A stretch of DNA of 43,768 nt from Gemmataceae bacterium (GTDB lineage: Bacteria > Planctomycetota > Planctomycetia > Gemmatales > Gemmataceae). A program made the position numbers and the translations under genes. Under the pieces are notes generated by a model. The model searched no databases, was not told where the DNA came from, and saw nothing but the letters and a program-made list of their open reading frames with translations. The DNA is taken from contig SIAJ01000043.1 in assembly GCA_009691845.1 (NCBI GenBank), positions 1-43,768 on the forward strand, written 5' to 3'. Below, one piece after another: positions 24,874 to 34,165 of this stretch. Numbering within the stretch: the first letter of the stretch is position 1; every line of letters begins with the position of its first letter.

Positions 24874-26838
24874 TCATGCCACGTTAGCCGCACTTTTCAA
24901 ATCCGCCAAATCACCCGAGATAAACAAGTGATGCCACAACTGCGTGGCGGTCACGGCTGCCAAACCCATTTCGATTCCCGTCTTCGCCAGGCTCGACCGC
25001 ATCTTCGGAATCGCTTCGCGATGCTTGCGAACGGCCTCCGCATCGAAGTACCCGGTCTTCTTCAGAGACTCCGGGCTCATCACCTGATCGATCCAGGTCG
25101 GGCGATCCGGGCCGCCCAGGTGAAAGCTATCCAGCGGGGCCCGGAACATCTTCTTGGTTCGCCGAGCAATCTGTCGCGGCACCCACTTCTCCGCCATCTT
25201 GCGCAGGATGTACTTCTCGGTAAATCGGCGTAACTTCCACCTCGGGTGTAATCGATTCGTATAGCTCACCAAATCTTCGTCTAAAAACGGCGGCCTCAAC
25301 TCGACCGAATTCCACATGGCCACGCGATCGCCCTTGGAGGCGAGCAAGTGCCCCGCGAGCATGATGCGTGCCCCCAGCAATATCCCCCGATTAAACGGGT
25401 GCCAGCGGGCCATCTTCTCGCGGTTCAGCCCTAGTTCCGCATAGGGCGTTCGCTGAACCAAGTCGCGTTTCAAGTCTTCGTTGTAAAAACGCAACTTCGA
25501 AAGACTCATGATCCCGTACAAATCCAGCCAGCCGTTATGCCCACCCACATAATCCTGGGCCTCCCGCAAAAACCGCATCGGGAAGTGCGGCGAACCACTC
25601 AGCCGTAATCCTGCCGCTCGCAACCAGTTTCCAATGCGAACGCCAGGCAACACTTCGAGCGCACTCAACGCTCGATGAATCTTGAACCAGGGATATCCGG
25701 CCAAGAACTCATCGGAACCTTCACCCGTCAGAGCCACCTTGTAACCGTTCTCCCGAACCGAACGGGCCAGCCGCAATAGTGCGGCAGCCGACGTATCAAC
25801 CACTGGAAACTCGGCCGCCTCGATCAAGTCCGGATACGTGTCCCGCACTTCCGCATGGGAATAATCCGCAACAAACGTTTTGGTTCCCACGTGCCGGGCG
25901 ACCAAGTCTGCCTCGATCGATTCGTCGAATCCCTTCGAGCGCACGGCCACGGTAAACGTCGGAATCGGCCGACCCAATACCTTGCTGGCAACTGCCACGA
26001 CGACGGACGAATCGATGCCACCGCTCAGGTAAGCGACCACGGGCACATCAGCCCGCAGTCTCCGTTCGACCGACTTCACGAACAGTCGTTCGTACTCGGC
26101 CACCGCTTCGCGTTCCGGCGGGTTCTCCTCCTGGCCCTGATCCGGGAAATCGATCTCCCAGTAGGTCCGCTCCTGAATGTCACCTTCACCAAGATTGACC
26201 TTCAGGCAATGTCCCGGCGGCAGCAGGTTCACGTTCTTGAAGCACGTCATCGGACCCGGCACCGCAAAGAACGTGAACACCTGGTTGATGCCGCGAAGGT
26301 CCGCTTCGGCCGGCACCATGCCGGAGGCCAACAGCGAACGAATCTCCGAGGCAAACAGCAGATACCGCGTTCCTTCTCGTTCTCGAACCGACCAGTACAG
26401 CGGGCAAATCCCAAATCGATCGCGGGCCAGGAAGATCGTATTCTTCCGCGTGTCGTACACGCAGAAGGCGAACTGGCCTTTCAGGTGATCGACGAGGTTC
26501 TCGCCATACTCCTCCCACAAATGCGGAATCAGTTCCGTATCCGTCGAAGTCCGAAAGCGATGCCTCTTGGCTTCGAGCTTGGCTCGCATCTCCGGGTAGT
26601 CGAAGAACTCCCCGTTGAAAACGCACCAGATCGATCGATCCTCATTCGCGATCGGCTGCTTGCCGTCAGCCAGCCCCACAATGGAGAGGCGACGATTGGC
26701 AAGGCCGACACCCGGCATTTCCAGGTAGCCGTCATCATCCGGTCCGCGATGGACGATGGCATCCGCCATCCGCCGCAAGATTGGGCGAGGTACAGAGTGC
26801 TGCCCTTTGAGGTCAACCGCGCCGGCAATCCCGCACAT
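24874..26838 (-). CDS. asnB: asparagine synthase (glutamine-hydrolysing), AsnB-type
   Basis: A 654-residue class II amidotransferase plus synthetase that forms asparagine, or an amide on a related acceptor, from aspartate, glutamine and ATP. The start at 26838 is chosen because the mature enzyme needs Cys after Met (MCGIAGAVDLKG), and GAAGGA lies before it. The glutaminase domain has HRGPDDDG, RLSIVG and NGEFFDY. The ATP-pyrophosphatase loop is SGGIDSS at about 272-278 and LTGEGSDEFLAGYPW follows. LRPPFLDEDLVSY is also typical. At 654 residues it is longer than E. coli AsnB and may amidate another molecule, as in exopolysaccharide loci, but no such genes are nearby. Confidence 0.88.
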   Translation of the reverse strand: MCGIAGAVDLKGQHSVPRPILRRMADAIVHRGPDDDGYLEMPGVGLANRRLSIVGLADGKQPIANEDRSIWCVFNGEFFDYPEMRAKLEAKRHRFRTSTDTELIPHLWEEYGENLVDHLKGQFAFCVYDTRKNTIFLARDRFGICPLYWSVREREGTRYLLFASEIRSLLASGMVPAEADLRGINQVFTFFAVPGPMTCFKNVNLLPPGHCLKVNLGEGDIQERTYWEIDFPDQGQEENPPEREAVAEYERLFVKSVERRLRADVPVVAYLSGGIDSSVVVAVASKVLGRPIPTFTVAVRSKGFDESIEADLVARHVGTKTFVADYSHAEVRDTYPDLIEAAEFPVVDTSAAALLRLARSVRENGYKVALTGEGSDEFLAGYPWFKIHRALSALEVLPGVRIGNWLRAAGLRLSGSPHFPMRFLREAQDYVGGHNGWLDLYGIMSLSKLRFYNEDLKRDLVQRTPYAELGLNREKMARWHPFNRGILLGARIMLAGHLLASKGDRVAMWNSVELRPPFLDEDLVSYTNRLHPRWKLRRFTEKYILRKMAEKWVPRQIARRTKKMFRAPLDSFHLGGPDRPTWIDQVMSPESLKKTGYFDAEAVRKHREAIPKMRSSLAKTGIEMGLAAVTATQLWHHLFISGDLADLKSAANVA

Positions 26839-27010
26839 GCACATTCCTTCGTGGGGTCGTTCCTGAAGTGCCAGCACATGTCCCTAGTATCTTAACGGCC
26901 CTTTCTAGACCAAATTTCTACCAGGACTCAAGATGAAGCTGGGCCGAAAGCTAGGACAACGTGTTGCTATCGGATTATCTTACCGAAATTGCGCAGAGTG
27001 TGAACGCTAA

Positions 27011-27103
27011 GTAGCCGCACTCGTGAGAGTGCGGAACACCAGGGCCCGCGACGACGCATTCCATGGTGCGAAGGGTTTTCCGCGTTCTCACGAACGTGGC
27101 TAC
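27011..27103. repeat. double-hairpin repeat, copy 3
   Basis: Left half 27011-27034 has loop GTGA and right half 27080-27103 has loop TCAC, separated by 45 bases of spacer. It lies 4 bases beyond the prs stop on the minus strand. The rest of the gap 26839-27107 shows nothing recognisable. Confidence 0.8.
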
Positions 27104-27107
27104 CTGC

Positions 27108-28058
27108 CTACTCGAACAACACGCTCACCGACTCGTTTTCGTGAATGCGATACATGGCATCTGCCAGTAACTTGTCCACGCTGAGGACCTCGATCTTGTC
27201 AATCTGCTTTTCGGGAAGGAGTGGGATGCTGTCCGTGATGAATACTTTTTCGATGGCCGAGTCCTTGAGGTTCGCGATCGCCTTACCGACCAGAACGCCG
27301 TGCGTGGCGAATGCGTAAATAGCCTTGGCTCCGTGTTGCTGAGCCAGACGGGCTGCCCCGCAGATGCTGCCGGCCGTCGTGATCATGTCGTCGAACATGA
27401 GCACTGTTTTGCCCTTTAAACTCGCACCGATGAGGTTCGCCTGTTCCGTGCTCACCGCACCACTGCGACGCTTGTCTACGATCGCGAGTTCACCGCCGAG
27501 ACGCTTCTGATAGCTCAGCGTGCTCTTGACACGGCCCTCGTCCGGGCTGAGGAACACGACCTCGTCGGGCGTGAGGCCCATCTGGCGAATGCGATCGATG
27601 AACACCGGGCCGGCCGTCAGGTGATCGACGGGGATATCAAAGAAGCCCTGAATCTGTGCGGCATGAAGGTCGAGAGTGAGAACCCGAGTCGCTCCCGCAG
27701 CCGTCAGCAGGTTTGCGACCAACTTCGCCGAGATTGGAACGCGGCCCTGGTCCTTGCGATCTTGACGGGCGTAGCCGTAATAAGGCAGGACGACCGTCAC
27801 CCGATACGGACTGGCACGCTTGAACGCGTCCAGGATCACGAGCAGTTCCATCAGATTTTGATTGACCGGCGGGCAGGTCGATTGAACCAGGAACACATCC
27901 CGGCCACGCACGTCCTCCTCGATGCGGACGGAGGTTTCCGTATCCGGAAAGCTTTCGACCTTCAGATTGCCGAGCGAGTCGGCAAGTTGCCGAGTAATCC
28001 GTTGTGCCAGAGCCGGATTGGCCTGGCCCGAAAAAATGCGCATCTTGTTGTGGAGCAT
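27108..28058 (-). CDS. prs: ribose-phosphate pyrophosphokinase
   Basis: Makes PRPP from ribose 5-phosphate and ATP for nucleotide, His and Trp synthesis. Visible blocks are MRIFSGQANPALAQRI, VRGRDVFLVQSTCPPVN, VLPYYGYARQDRK, LDLHAAQIQGFFDIPVDHL and the PRPP loop VLMFDDMITTAGS. The motif after the flexible loop reads SPDEGRVKS where most class I enzymes have SPDxGGxxR. The start at 28058 gives 316 residues and has AAGG upstream; the frame is open to an ATG at 28112, which would add 18 residues. A Uma2 relic lies upstream in the other orientation, and the double-hairpin repeat follows the stop. Confidence 0.92.
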   Translation of the reverse strand: MLHNKMRIFSGQANPALAQRITRQLADSLGNLKVESFPDTETSVRIEEDVRGRDVFLVQSTCPPVNQNLMELLVILDAFKRASPYRVTVVLPYYGYARQDRKDQGRVPISAKLVANLLTAAGATRVLTLDLHAAQIQGFFDIPVDHLTAGPVFIDRIRQMGLTPDEVVFLSPDEGRVKSTLSYQKRLGGELAIVDKRRSGAVSTEQANLIGASLKGKTVLMFDDMITTAGSICGAARLAQQHGAKAIYAFATHGVLVGKAIANLKDSAIEKVFITDSIPLLPEKQIDKIEVLSVDKLLADAMYRIHENESVSVLFE

Positions 28059-28135
28059 TCGTGCCTTGTGCGGTTTGACGTATGGCTTGGTAATAGTCCC
28101 GAAATCGGCCATCTTAACAGGATAAGGAGGGTTGT

Positions 28136-28390
28136 ATGAGTGCCGTGCTCAATGCTCCACCGGTCGCCAAATTCACTCCGGACGATCTCTTTCGTTTGCC
28201 CGCTTGGAGGGAAGGGCTTCGGACTCGTCGATGGCGAACTCCGGGAGCTCAAAATGAGTTTTTTTCTACCTGCGTTGGCGACCGAGACGGATCCATTCGA
28301 TTGTTTCGTTGGAACGAGGAGTTGACAGCGCCCGTGCTGCCAGAATTTCGCGATCCGGTAGGCAAGCTTTTCAGATTGCCTGGGTCGTGA
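28136..28390 (+). pseudogene. short Uma2/DUF820-type relic
   Basis: Frame one gives FTPDDLFRLP, the usual N-terminal 'T.DDLL.LP' block. A second frame over 28140-28325 gives GFGLVDGELRELKMS, matching the 'YELVDGELVEM' block. Frame one then gives LTAPVLPEFRDPVGKLFRLP, matching the C-terminal end of Uma2 proteins ('LPGF..PV..LF'). The central nuclease part is deleted. It is a decayed, internally deleted gene and not functional. The overall gap 28059-28431 holds nothing else. Confidence 0.65.
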
Positions 28391-28431
28391 ACCGCTCCCG
28401 CCGCCTGCGTGGCTAACCCGAAACATTCCTG

Positions 28432-29070
28432 CTAGTCCTGTGCTTCCCGCAACTCCGGAAACACATCGCCCGGCAGGCCTGCGGCCTGGATTTGCTCAGT
28501 CAGTTTTTTCATCGCGGCAAAGCGATAGTTCGCGACCTGTTGCTCGCTGAGCTTCAGCAGCTTGGCGACGTCCTTGTTGGCCCAGCCCTTCACGAAGATA
28601 AGTTCCAACACTTGAATGCGGGCGAACTCTCCCTTGTCTCGCCACTGGTCGATCATCTGGCGAAGCGCACGCCCGATCGCGGCGGCTTCGAGTTCCACAC
28701 GCTCATTGCTGCGGGCCAGACTCGAGGCGTGACGCTGGCGGCCGTCCGACTGCTCTCCCATGCGCTCGGCCGCTTCTTCGCCCGTCTGGGCAGGTCGCCG
28801 ACCGCTACGGCGCAAGTGATCCGTCACCTTGTAGGAAGCAATCGTGAACAGGTAAGTTTGAAGTTCGCGTTTCTCGTCGAAGTTGGGCAATGAATTCAGG
28901 AAGCCGACGAATGTCTCTTGAATGATGTCCTCCGCCGCCGCACGATCGCGAACGCGGCGGACGGCAAAGGCCAGCAGACGGCCCTCATAGAGGTTGATGA
29001 GCCGTTCCCAAGCCTGGGAGTCGCCGGATCGGATTTGCTGAACGAGAAGTCGTTCGGCTTCGGTGGACAT
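28432..29070 (-). CDS. RNA polymerase sigma factor, sigma-70 (ECF-like)
   Basis: A 212-residue sigma factor with only regions 2 and 4. Region 2 covers about 22-90 (YEGRLLAFAVRRVRDRAAAE, DIIQETFVGFLNSLPNF, YLFTIASYKVTDHLRRSGR). A charged linker follows, then region 4 (IQVLELIFVKGWANKDVAKL, LKLSEQQVANYRFAAMKKL). It would direct RNA polymerase to a special promoter set. No anti-sigma gene lies beside it. The ATG at 29070 gives the compact start MSTEAERLL; the open frame further upstream overlaps the pyrophosphatase gene and is a shadow. Confidence 0.88.
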   Translation of the reverse strand: MSTEAERLLVQQIRSGDSQAWERLINLYEGRLLAFAVRRVRDRAAAEDIIQETFVGFLNSLPNFDEKRELQTYLFTIASYKVTDHLRRSGRRPAQTGEEAAERMGEQSDGRQRHASSLARSNERVELEAAAIGRALRQMIDQWRDKGEFARIQVLELIFVKGWANKDVAKLLKLSEQQVANYRFAAMKKLTEQIQAAGLPGDVFPELREAQD

Positions 29071-29131
29071 GGCTTCGGCCCAGGGGACGATTTTCAGCAA
29101 TTGTACCCGAAAGCGATCCAATTCAGAAGTT

Positions 29132-29689
29132 TCACATCCGCACATTCCCCAGCGAGGCCCGGAATCGATCCACGGAATCCCGCACTTCTTGCGTGGACTC
29201 CTCGGCACCGATCCAACCGAGGGATTCGGTGTGCGCGCCTTCCAGTTGCTTGTAAGTGCCGAAAAAATGCTCGACTTCGCGTAAAAAATGCGGCGGAACG
29301 TCCTCGAGTTTCTTGACATGTCCAAAGAGCGGATCAGCGTGGGGCACGCCAAGCACCTTGAAGTCGTCGAAACCCTTGTCCTTCATGCGGAACATGCCGA
29401 CCACCCGGCACTCGATCAGGCAACCGCTGAAGGTTGGCTCGCTGACCATGACGAGAATATCGAGCGGATCGCCGTCGGCAGCCAGCGTTTGCGGGATGAA
29501 ACCATAATCACCCGGGTAGACGCTGGATGAATAAAGGTAGCGATCGAGCCGAATCAGCCCGGTTTCCTTGTCCAGTTCGAATTTATTCCGCTTTCCCTTT
29601 GGAATTTCAACGATCATGTTGACCACGGAAGGGATGTCCGTGCCGGGAGAAACCATCATGTAGTCGCTGATTGTCAATCGTCGAGCCAT
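29132..29689 (-). CDS. ppa: inorganic pyrophosphatase (family I)
   Basis: A 185-residue soluble pyrophosphatase that hydrolyses PPi and so drives biosynthesis. The family signature is ADGDPLDILVMV. The substrate-binding KGKRNKFELDKETG and SSSVYPGDYGFIPQTL blocks are present, and GWIGAEESTQEV matches the C-terminal region. Length is normal. The ATG at 29687-29689 follows CTGGAG. It lies upstream of the sigma factor gene on the same strand with 61 bases between, and close after a Dabb gene. Confidence 0.94.
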   Translation of the reverse strand: MARRLTISDYMMVSPGTDIPSVVNMIVEIPKGKRNKFELDKETGLIRLDRYLYSSSVYPGDYGFIPQTLAADGDPLDILVMVSEPTFSGCLIECRVVGMFRMKDKGFDDFKVLGVPHADPLFGHVKKLEDVPPHFLREVEHFFGTYKQLEGAHTESLGWIGAEESTQEVRDSVDRFRASLGNVRM

Positions 29690-29719
29690 CGGAACTCCAG
29701 ATTTTAACAGCAAATCCCG

Positions 29720-30028
29720 TTAAACGCGTTCCACAAGCGAATCGAAAACGCGAACCTTCGACCAGTTCTGCTTGTTTTCCGCAATGAACTGGTTGTGTAA
29801 GGCGTGGTCCTGATAGACATCGTGCGCGGCCCGATCGGTGAAGACAATGTGCAGGGCCACATCGAAATCGCGGACGTTGACGTCGCGGGCCAGTTCAGGC
29901 TCCACTTTTCCACAGCAGAAAAAGACGATTCCGGGCTGCACGGTCAAGTATTTCTTGCACGCGGCAACGAGCGCGTCCGCACCGGAAGAGTCTTTCAGGG
30001 TAAAGTAAACGTCATGGCACAGAAGCAT
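29720..30028 (-). CDS. Dabb (stress-responsive alpha-beta barrel) protein
   Basis: A 102-residue protein with the Dabb fold: HDVYFTLKDSSGADALVAAC, KYLTVQPGIVFFCCGKV, VRDFDVALHIVFTDRAAHDV and YQDHALHNQFIAEN. The pattern of N-terminal beta strand, two helices and the 'D.YQ.HP.H..F' segment is characteristic, with Ala in place of Pro. Members form dimers with a small central cavity and their role is usually unknown. It starts 30 bases upstream of the pyrophosphatase gene region on the same strand and may be co-transcribed. Confidence 0.82.
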   Translation of the reverse strand: MLLCHDVYFTLKDSSGADALVAACKKYLTVQPGIVFFCCGKVEPELARDVNVRDFDVALHIVFTDRAAHDVYQDHALHNQFIAENKQNWSKVRVFDSLVERV

Positions 30029-30123
30029 GGCAAAATCCTCGGGAGGGGTACGGGGAGGATAAGGGCAAAAGCCTTGGCTTCAAGTGCGAGAAAAGCCACT
30101 GTCCACTACCGGCCCTACTCTCA

Positions 30124-30129
30124 TACAAT
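30124..30129 (+). promoter_or_regulatory. candidate -10 box for the L28 gene
   Basis: TACAAT matches the sigma-70 -10 consensus in five of six positions. The best -35 partner (TGTCCA at 30100-30105, 18-base spacer) is weak. It lies 66 bases before the L28 start, in the gap between the divergent Dabb and L28 genes. Confidence 0.4.
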
Positions 30130-30194
30130 CTACCTTTCGAGAAAATTCTGCGCGCCGGCTCATAGTCGGACCTTGCTACGGAGTGGACCAAGTC

Positions 30195-30455
30195 ATGGGT
30201 ATGCAGTGTTCCGTCTGTGAAAAAAAGCCGGTGATGGGCAATCAAAAGTGCTATCGCGGTAAGGCCAAGTACCTTGGCGGCGTCGGTAAGAAGATCACCG
30301 GCACCAGCCGGCGAACCTTTTACCCGAATCTGCAATCCATCCGCATCGTTCGCGAAGGCAAAACGGTCCGGGCTAACGTTTGCGTTCAATGCATTCGTAG
30401 CGGCAAGATCCTACGACCCCTCAAGCGCAAGCCGTTCGCTACGCCAATGGTCTAG
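30195..30455 (+). CDS. rpmB: 50S ribosomal protein L28
   Basis: An 86-residue ribosomal protein. The order CSVCEKKPVMGNQ, KKITGTSRRTFYPNLQ, IRIVREGKTVRANVCVQCIR and the closing SGKILRPLKRK fits L28. Two CxxC pairs (residues 5/8 and the CVQC pair) make it the zinc-binding form, as opposed to Cys-free paralogues used under zinc starvation. The ATG at 30195 follows GGAG at 30180; the internal ATG two codons later is an alternative. gatC and gatA follow on the same strand. Confidence 0.93.
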   Translation: MGMQCSVCEKKPVMGNQKCYRGKAKYLGGVGKKITGTSRRTFYPNLQSIRIVREGKTVRANVCVQCIRSGKILRPLKRKPFATPMV

Positions 30456-30462
30456 GCCAGTC

Positions 30463-30529
30463 ACGAGTCCACTGTCTCCAGTCATCAGTCTTTTGACCGG
30501 GGACTGCGGACTAGCGACTGAGGACTTCA
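30463..30529. repeat. AGTC-rich imperfect palindrome that supplies the gatC ribosome site
   Basis: The plus strand has repeated AGTC motifs on the left (CCAGTCACGAGTCC, CCAGTCATCAGTC) and GACT motifs on the right (GGGGACTGCGGACTAG, CGACTGAGGACT) around TTTT at 30492. The GAGGA near 30519 also serves as the gatC Shine-Dalgarno. It fills the gap between rpmB and gatC. Confidence 0.6.
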
Positions 30530-30530
30530 G

Positions 30531-30833
30531 ATGGACATTGACCAAGTTAAGAAAGTGGCCAAGCTCGGCCGACTCGACCTTACGGATGCCGAGTTGGGAG
30601 TGATGGCCACGCAACTTTCGGCCATCCTCGGCTACGTCGATCAACTTCAAGAATTGAACACGGACAACGTTGAGCCGATGGCCCACCCGTTGCCCGTGCA
30701 GAACGTCTTCCGTGCCGACGAATTGCGACCCTCTCTACCGGTAGGCGAAGTGCTCAAGAATGCCCCATCGCGCTTGGGCGACTTCTTTGCCGTGCCCGCC
30801 ATCCTCGACGCCGCGGACGACGCAAGCCACTGA
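30531..30833 (+). CDS. gatC: Asp-tRNA(Asn)/Glu-tRNA(Gln) amidotransferase subunit C
   Basis: A 100-residue subunit of the transamidosome that converts Glu-tRNA(Gln) or Asp-tRNA(Asn) to the amidated form. It opens with VKKVAKLGRLDLTDAEL, then LSAILGYVDQLQELNTDNVE, and ends PAILDAADD after LRPSLPVGEVLKNAPSR, all GatC hallmarks. It helps fold GatA, which follows 28 bases downstream in the same operon. gatB is not in the window. Confidence 0.94.
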   Translation: MDIDQVKKVAKLGRLDLTDAELGVMATQLSAILGYVDQLQELNTDNVEPMAHPLPVQNVFRADELRPSLPVGEVLKNAPSRLGDFFAVPAILDAADDASH

Positions 30834-30861
30834 GGCCAACTTCTCCACATAGAATTTCTCA

Positions 30862-32325
30862 ATGTCCCTAATCGAAAAAACTGCCGGCGAGTTGATTGAA
30901 CTTCAGTCGAGTGGCGACGCGACCGCGGAGGCCATTGCCGACTCGTTTTTGGCCTCGATCCGTGTGCAGGATCCCAAGGTCCAGGCGTTTCTCCACGTCG
31001 ATGAGGCGGCCGTTCGCGAGCAAGCCCGTGCTGTGGACGTCAAACGCAAAACTGGCCAGAAGCTTGGTGCGCTCGCCGGCGTGCCCGTCGCGATCAAGGA
31101 TGTGCTTTGCACGAAGGGCGTGCCGACCACATGTAGCAGCAAGATGCTGCAAAATTTCGTTCCGCCTTACGACGCGCACGTGATCGAGAAGTTGAAAGCC
31201 GCCGATGCCGTGCTGATCGGCAAGACGAATATGGACGAATTCGCGATGGGTTCTTCCACGGAGAACAGTGCCTACTTCACCACGCGAAATCCTTGGGACC
31301 TGGAACGCATTCCGGGCGGATCGTCCGGGGGTTCTGCTGCCGCTGTTGCCGCGTGCTTTGCTCCCGTTTCACTCGGCACGGACACCGGCGGTTCGATTCG
31401 TCAGCCGGCCAGCCTGTGCGGCATCGTCGGTATGAAGCCGACTTATGGTCGCGTTTCACGTTACGGCCTGATCGCCTTCGCCAGTTCGCTCGATCAGGTC
31501 GGGCCGTTCACACACGATATGTACGATCAAGCCCTGATGATGGAAGTCATCGCGGGCCACGATGGCCGCGACAGCACCAGCGTCGATCGTTCCGTGCCTG
31601 CTTACACGAAGAGCCTGGACATTCCGATCAAGCCGCTCACCATCGGCGTGGCCAAGGAGTACTTTGGTGGCGGCCTGGACAGCGAAGTGGAGGCATCCAT
31701 TCGCACGGCTCTGAAGGAATACGAAAAACTCGGCGCGACAGTCAAGGAAGTCTCGCTGCCACACAGTAAGTACGCGATCGCGGTCTATTACCTTGTGGCC
31801 ACGGCCGAGGCATCCAGCAACCTGGCCCGCTACGACGGAATGCACTACGGACATCGGGCGAAAGGGAAGCTCGATTTGATAAGCATGTACAGCCGGACGA
31901 GGGCCGAGGGTTTTGGCCAGGAAGTTCAGCGTCGCATTATGCTCGGCACCTATGCTCTCTCGAGCGGCTACAAGGACGCGTACTATTTGAAAGCTCTCAA
32001 GGTTCGTCGCCTGATCAAGAACGATTTCGACCAGGCGTTTTCCGAGTGCGACGTGATTCTCGGCCCAACGGCACCGACGGCCGCGTTCAAGATCGGCGAG
32101 AAGAGTTCCGATCCGCTGGCCATGTATCTCTCGGACATTTTCACGATCAGTTGCAATCTCGCTGGCATCGCGGGAATCAGCATCCCGTGCGGTTTCACGA
32201 AGACCGGCTTGCCGATCGGCCTGCAAATCCAGGCCCCGCCTTTCGAAGAAGAGAAAATGCTCCGCGTTGCCAAGATGTTCGAGAACGCGACGGACTGGCA
32301 CACGAAGCGAGCGAAAGTGGGATAG
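30862..32325 (+). CDS. gatA: Asp-tRNA(Asn)/Glu-tRNA(Gln) amidotransferase subunit A
   Basis: A 487-residue glutaminase subunit that frees ammonia from glutamine and passes it to GatB. The amidase-signature triad is Lys79 (GVPVAIKDV), Ser154 (IPGGSSGGSAA) and Ser178 (GTDTGGSIRQP), matching the numbering of characterised GatA. KTNMDEFAMGSSTENSAY and the SCNLAGIAGISIPCGF block are also typical of true GatA, unlike the other amidase here. Length is typical. It follows gatC in the rpmB-gatC-gatA cluster and ends 13 bases before a strong palindrome. Confidence 0.96.
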   Translation: MSLIEKTAGELIELQSSGDATAEAIADSFLASIRVQDPKVQAFLHVDEAAVREQARAVDVKRKTGQKLGALAGVPVAIKDVLCTKGVPTTCSSKMLQNFVPPYDAHVIEKLKAADAVLIGKTNMDEFAMGSSTENSAYFTTRNPWDLERIPGGSSGGSAAAVAACFAPVSLGTDTGGSIRQPASLCGIVGMKPTYGRVSRYGLIAFASSLDQVGPFTHDMYDQALMMEVIAGHDGRDSTSVDRSVPAYTKSLDIPIKPLTIGVAKEYFGGGLDSEVEASIRTALKEYEKLGATVKEVSLPHSKYAIAVYYLVATAEASSNLARYDGMHYGHRAKGKLDLISMYSRTRAEGFGQEVQRRIMLGTYALSSGYKDAYYLKALKVRRLIKNDFDQAFSECDVILGPTAPTAAFKIGEKSSDPLAMYLSDIFTISCNLAGIAGISIPCGFTKTGLPIGLQIQAPPFEEEKMLRVAKMFENATDWHTKRAKVG

Positions 32326-32337
32326 GTTTCTCGTGCT

Positions 32338-32391
32338 TTCGCTGACGCTTCAGGCTCCGCGCCGCAAGCCGGAGCCTGAAGCGTCAGCGAA
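32338..32391. terminator. 22-bp perfect palindrome after gatA
   Basis: Arms 32338-32359 and 32370-32391 pair perfectly over 22 bases around a 10-base loop. They share the core GAGCCTGAAGCG with 341-399. It lies between the convergent gatA and DUF1501 genes (stops at 32325 and 32416) and is followed by GAAAAAG but no T-tract on the plus strand. Confidence 0.75.
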
Positions 32392-32415
32392 GGCGAAAAA
32401 GATGCCAATACGAAG

Positions 32416-33831
<1,416 letters not shown>

Positions 33832-34165
33832 CGTTTTCCCTTTTTTTCGTTTTCCCACCCAATTACGCTCTGGCCATTGCGATTCCTTCATCGCTGATTC
33901 TATGCATCGATTCGCCGGCACGGTTGCGGTCAAATTCAAGCCACACTTTGATTGAGCTATGATCCGTCGTAACCAGCGTGCCTCGCTTGTACTCAGCGGC
34001 TTCCGCTCGTCGAATCGGTAGATGCGAGTGGCATGTGCATGATTATGGTTGGCGATTCATCTGGACGGAAGTCCGTTCGACGTTTTTACTCCACAAAAGG
34101 TTGCTCATCGAGGCGTTCGACCATAACTCAGCACTCACTCTCTTCCAACATTGGAGACGATTCAC
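33832..34165. other. gap between divergent DUF1501 and oxidoreductase genes
   Basis: This 334-base divergent gap probably holds both promoters. I saw no strong -35/-10 pair. The plus-strand frames have no protein character. The oxidoreductase ribosome site GGAG lies at 34153. Confidence 0.5.
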
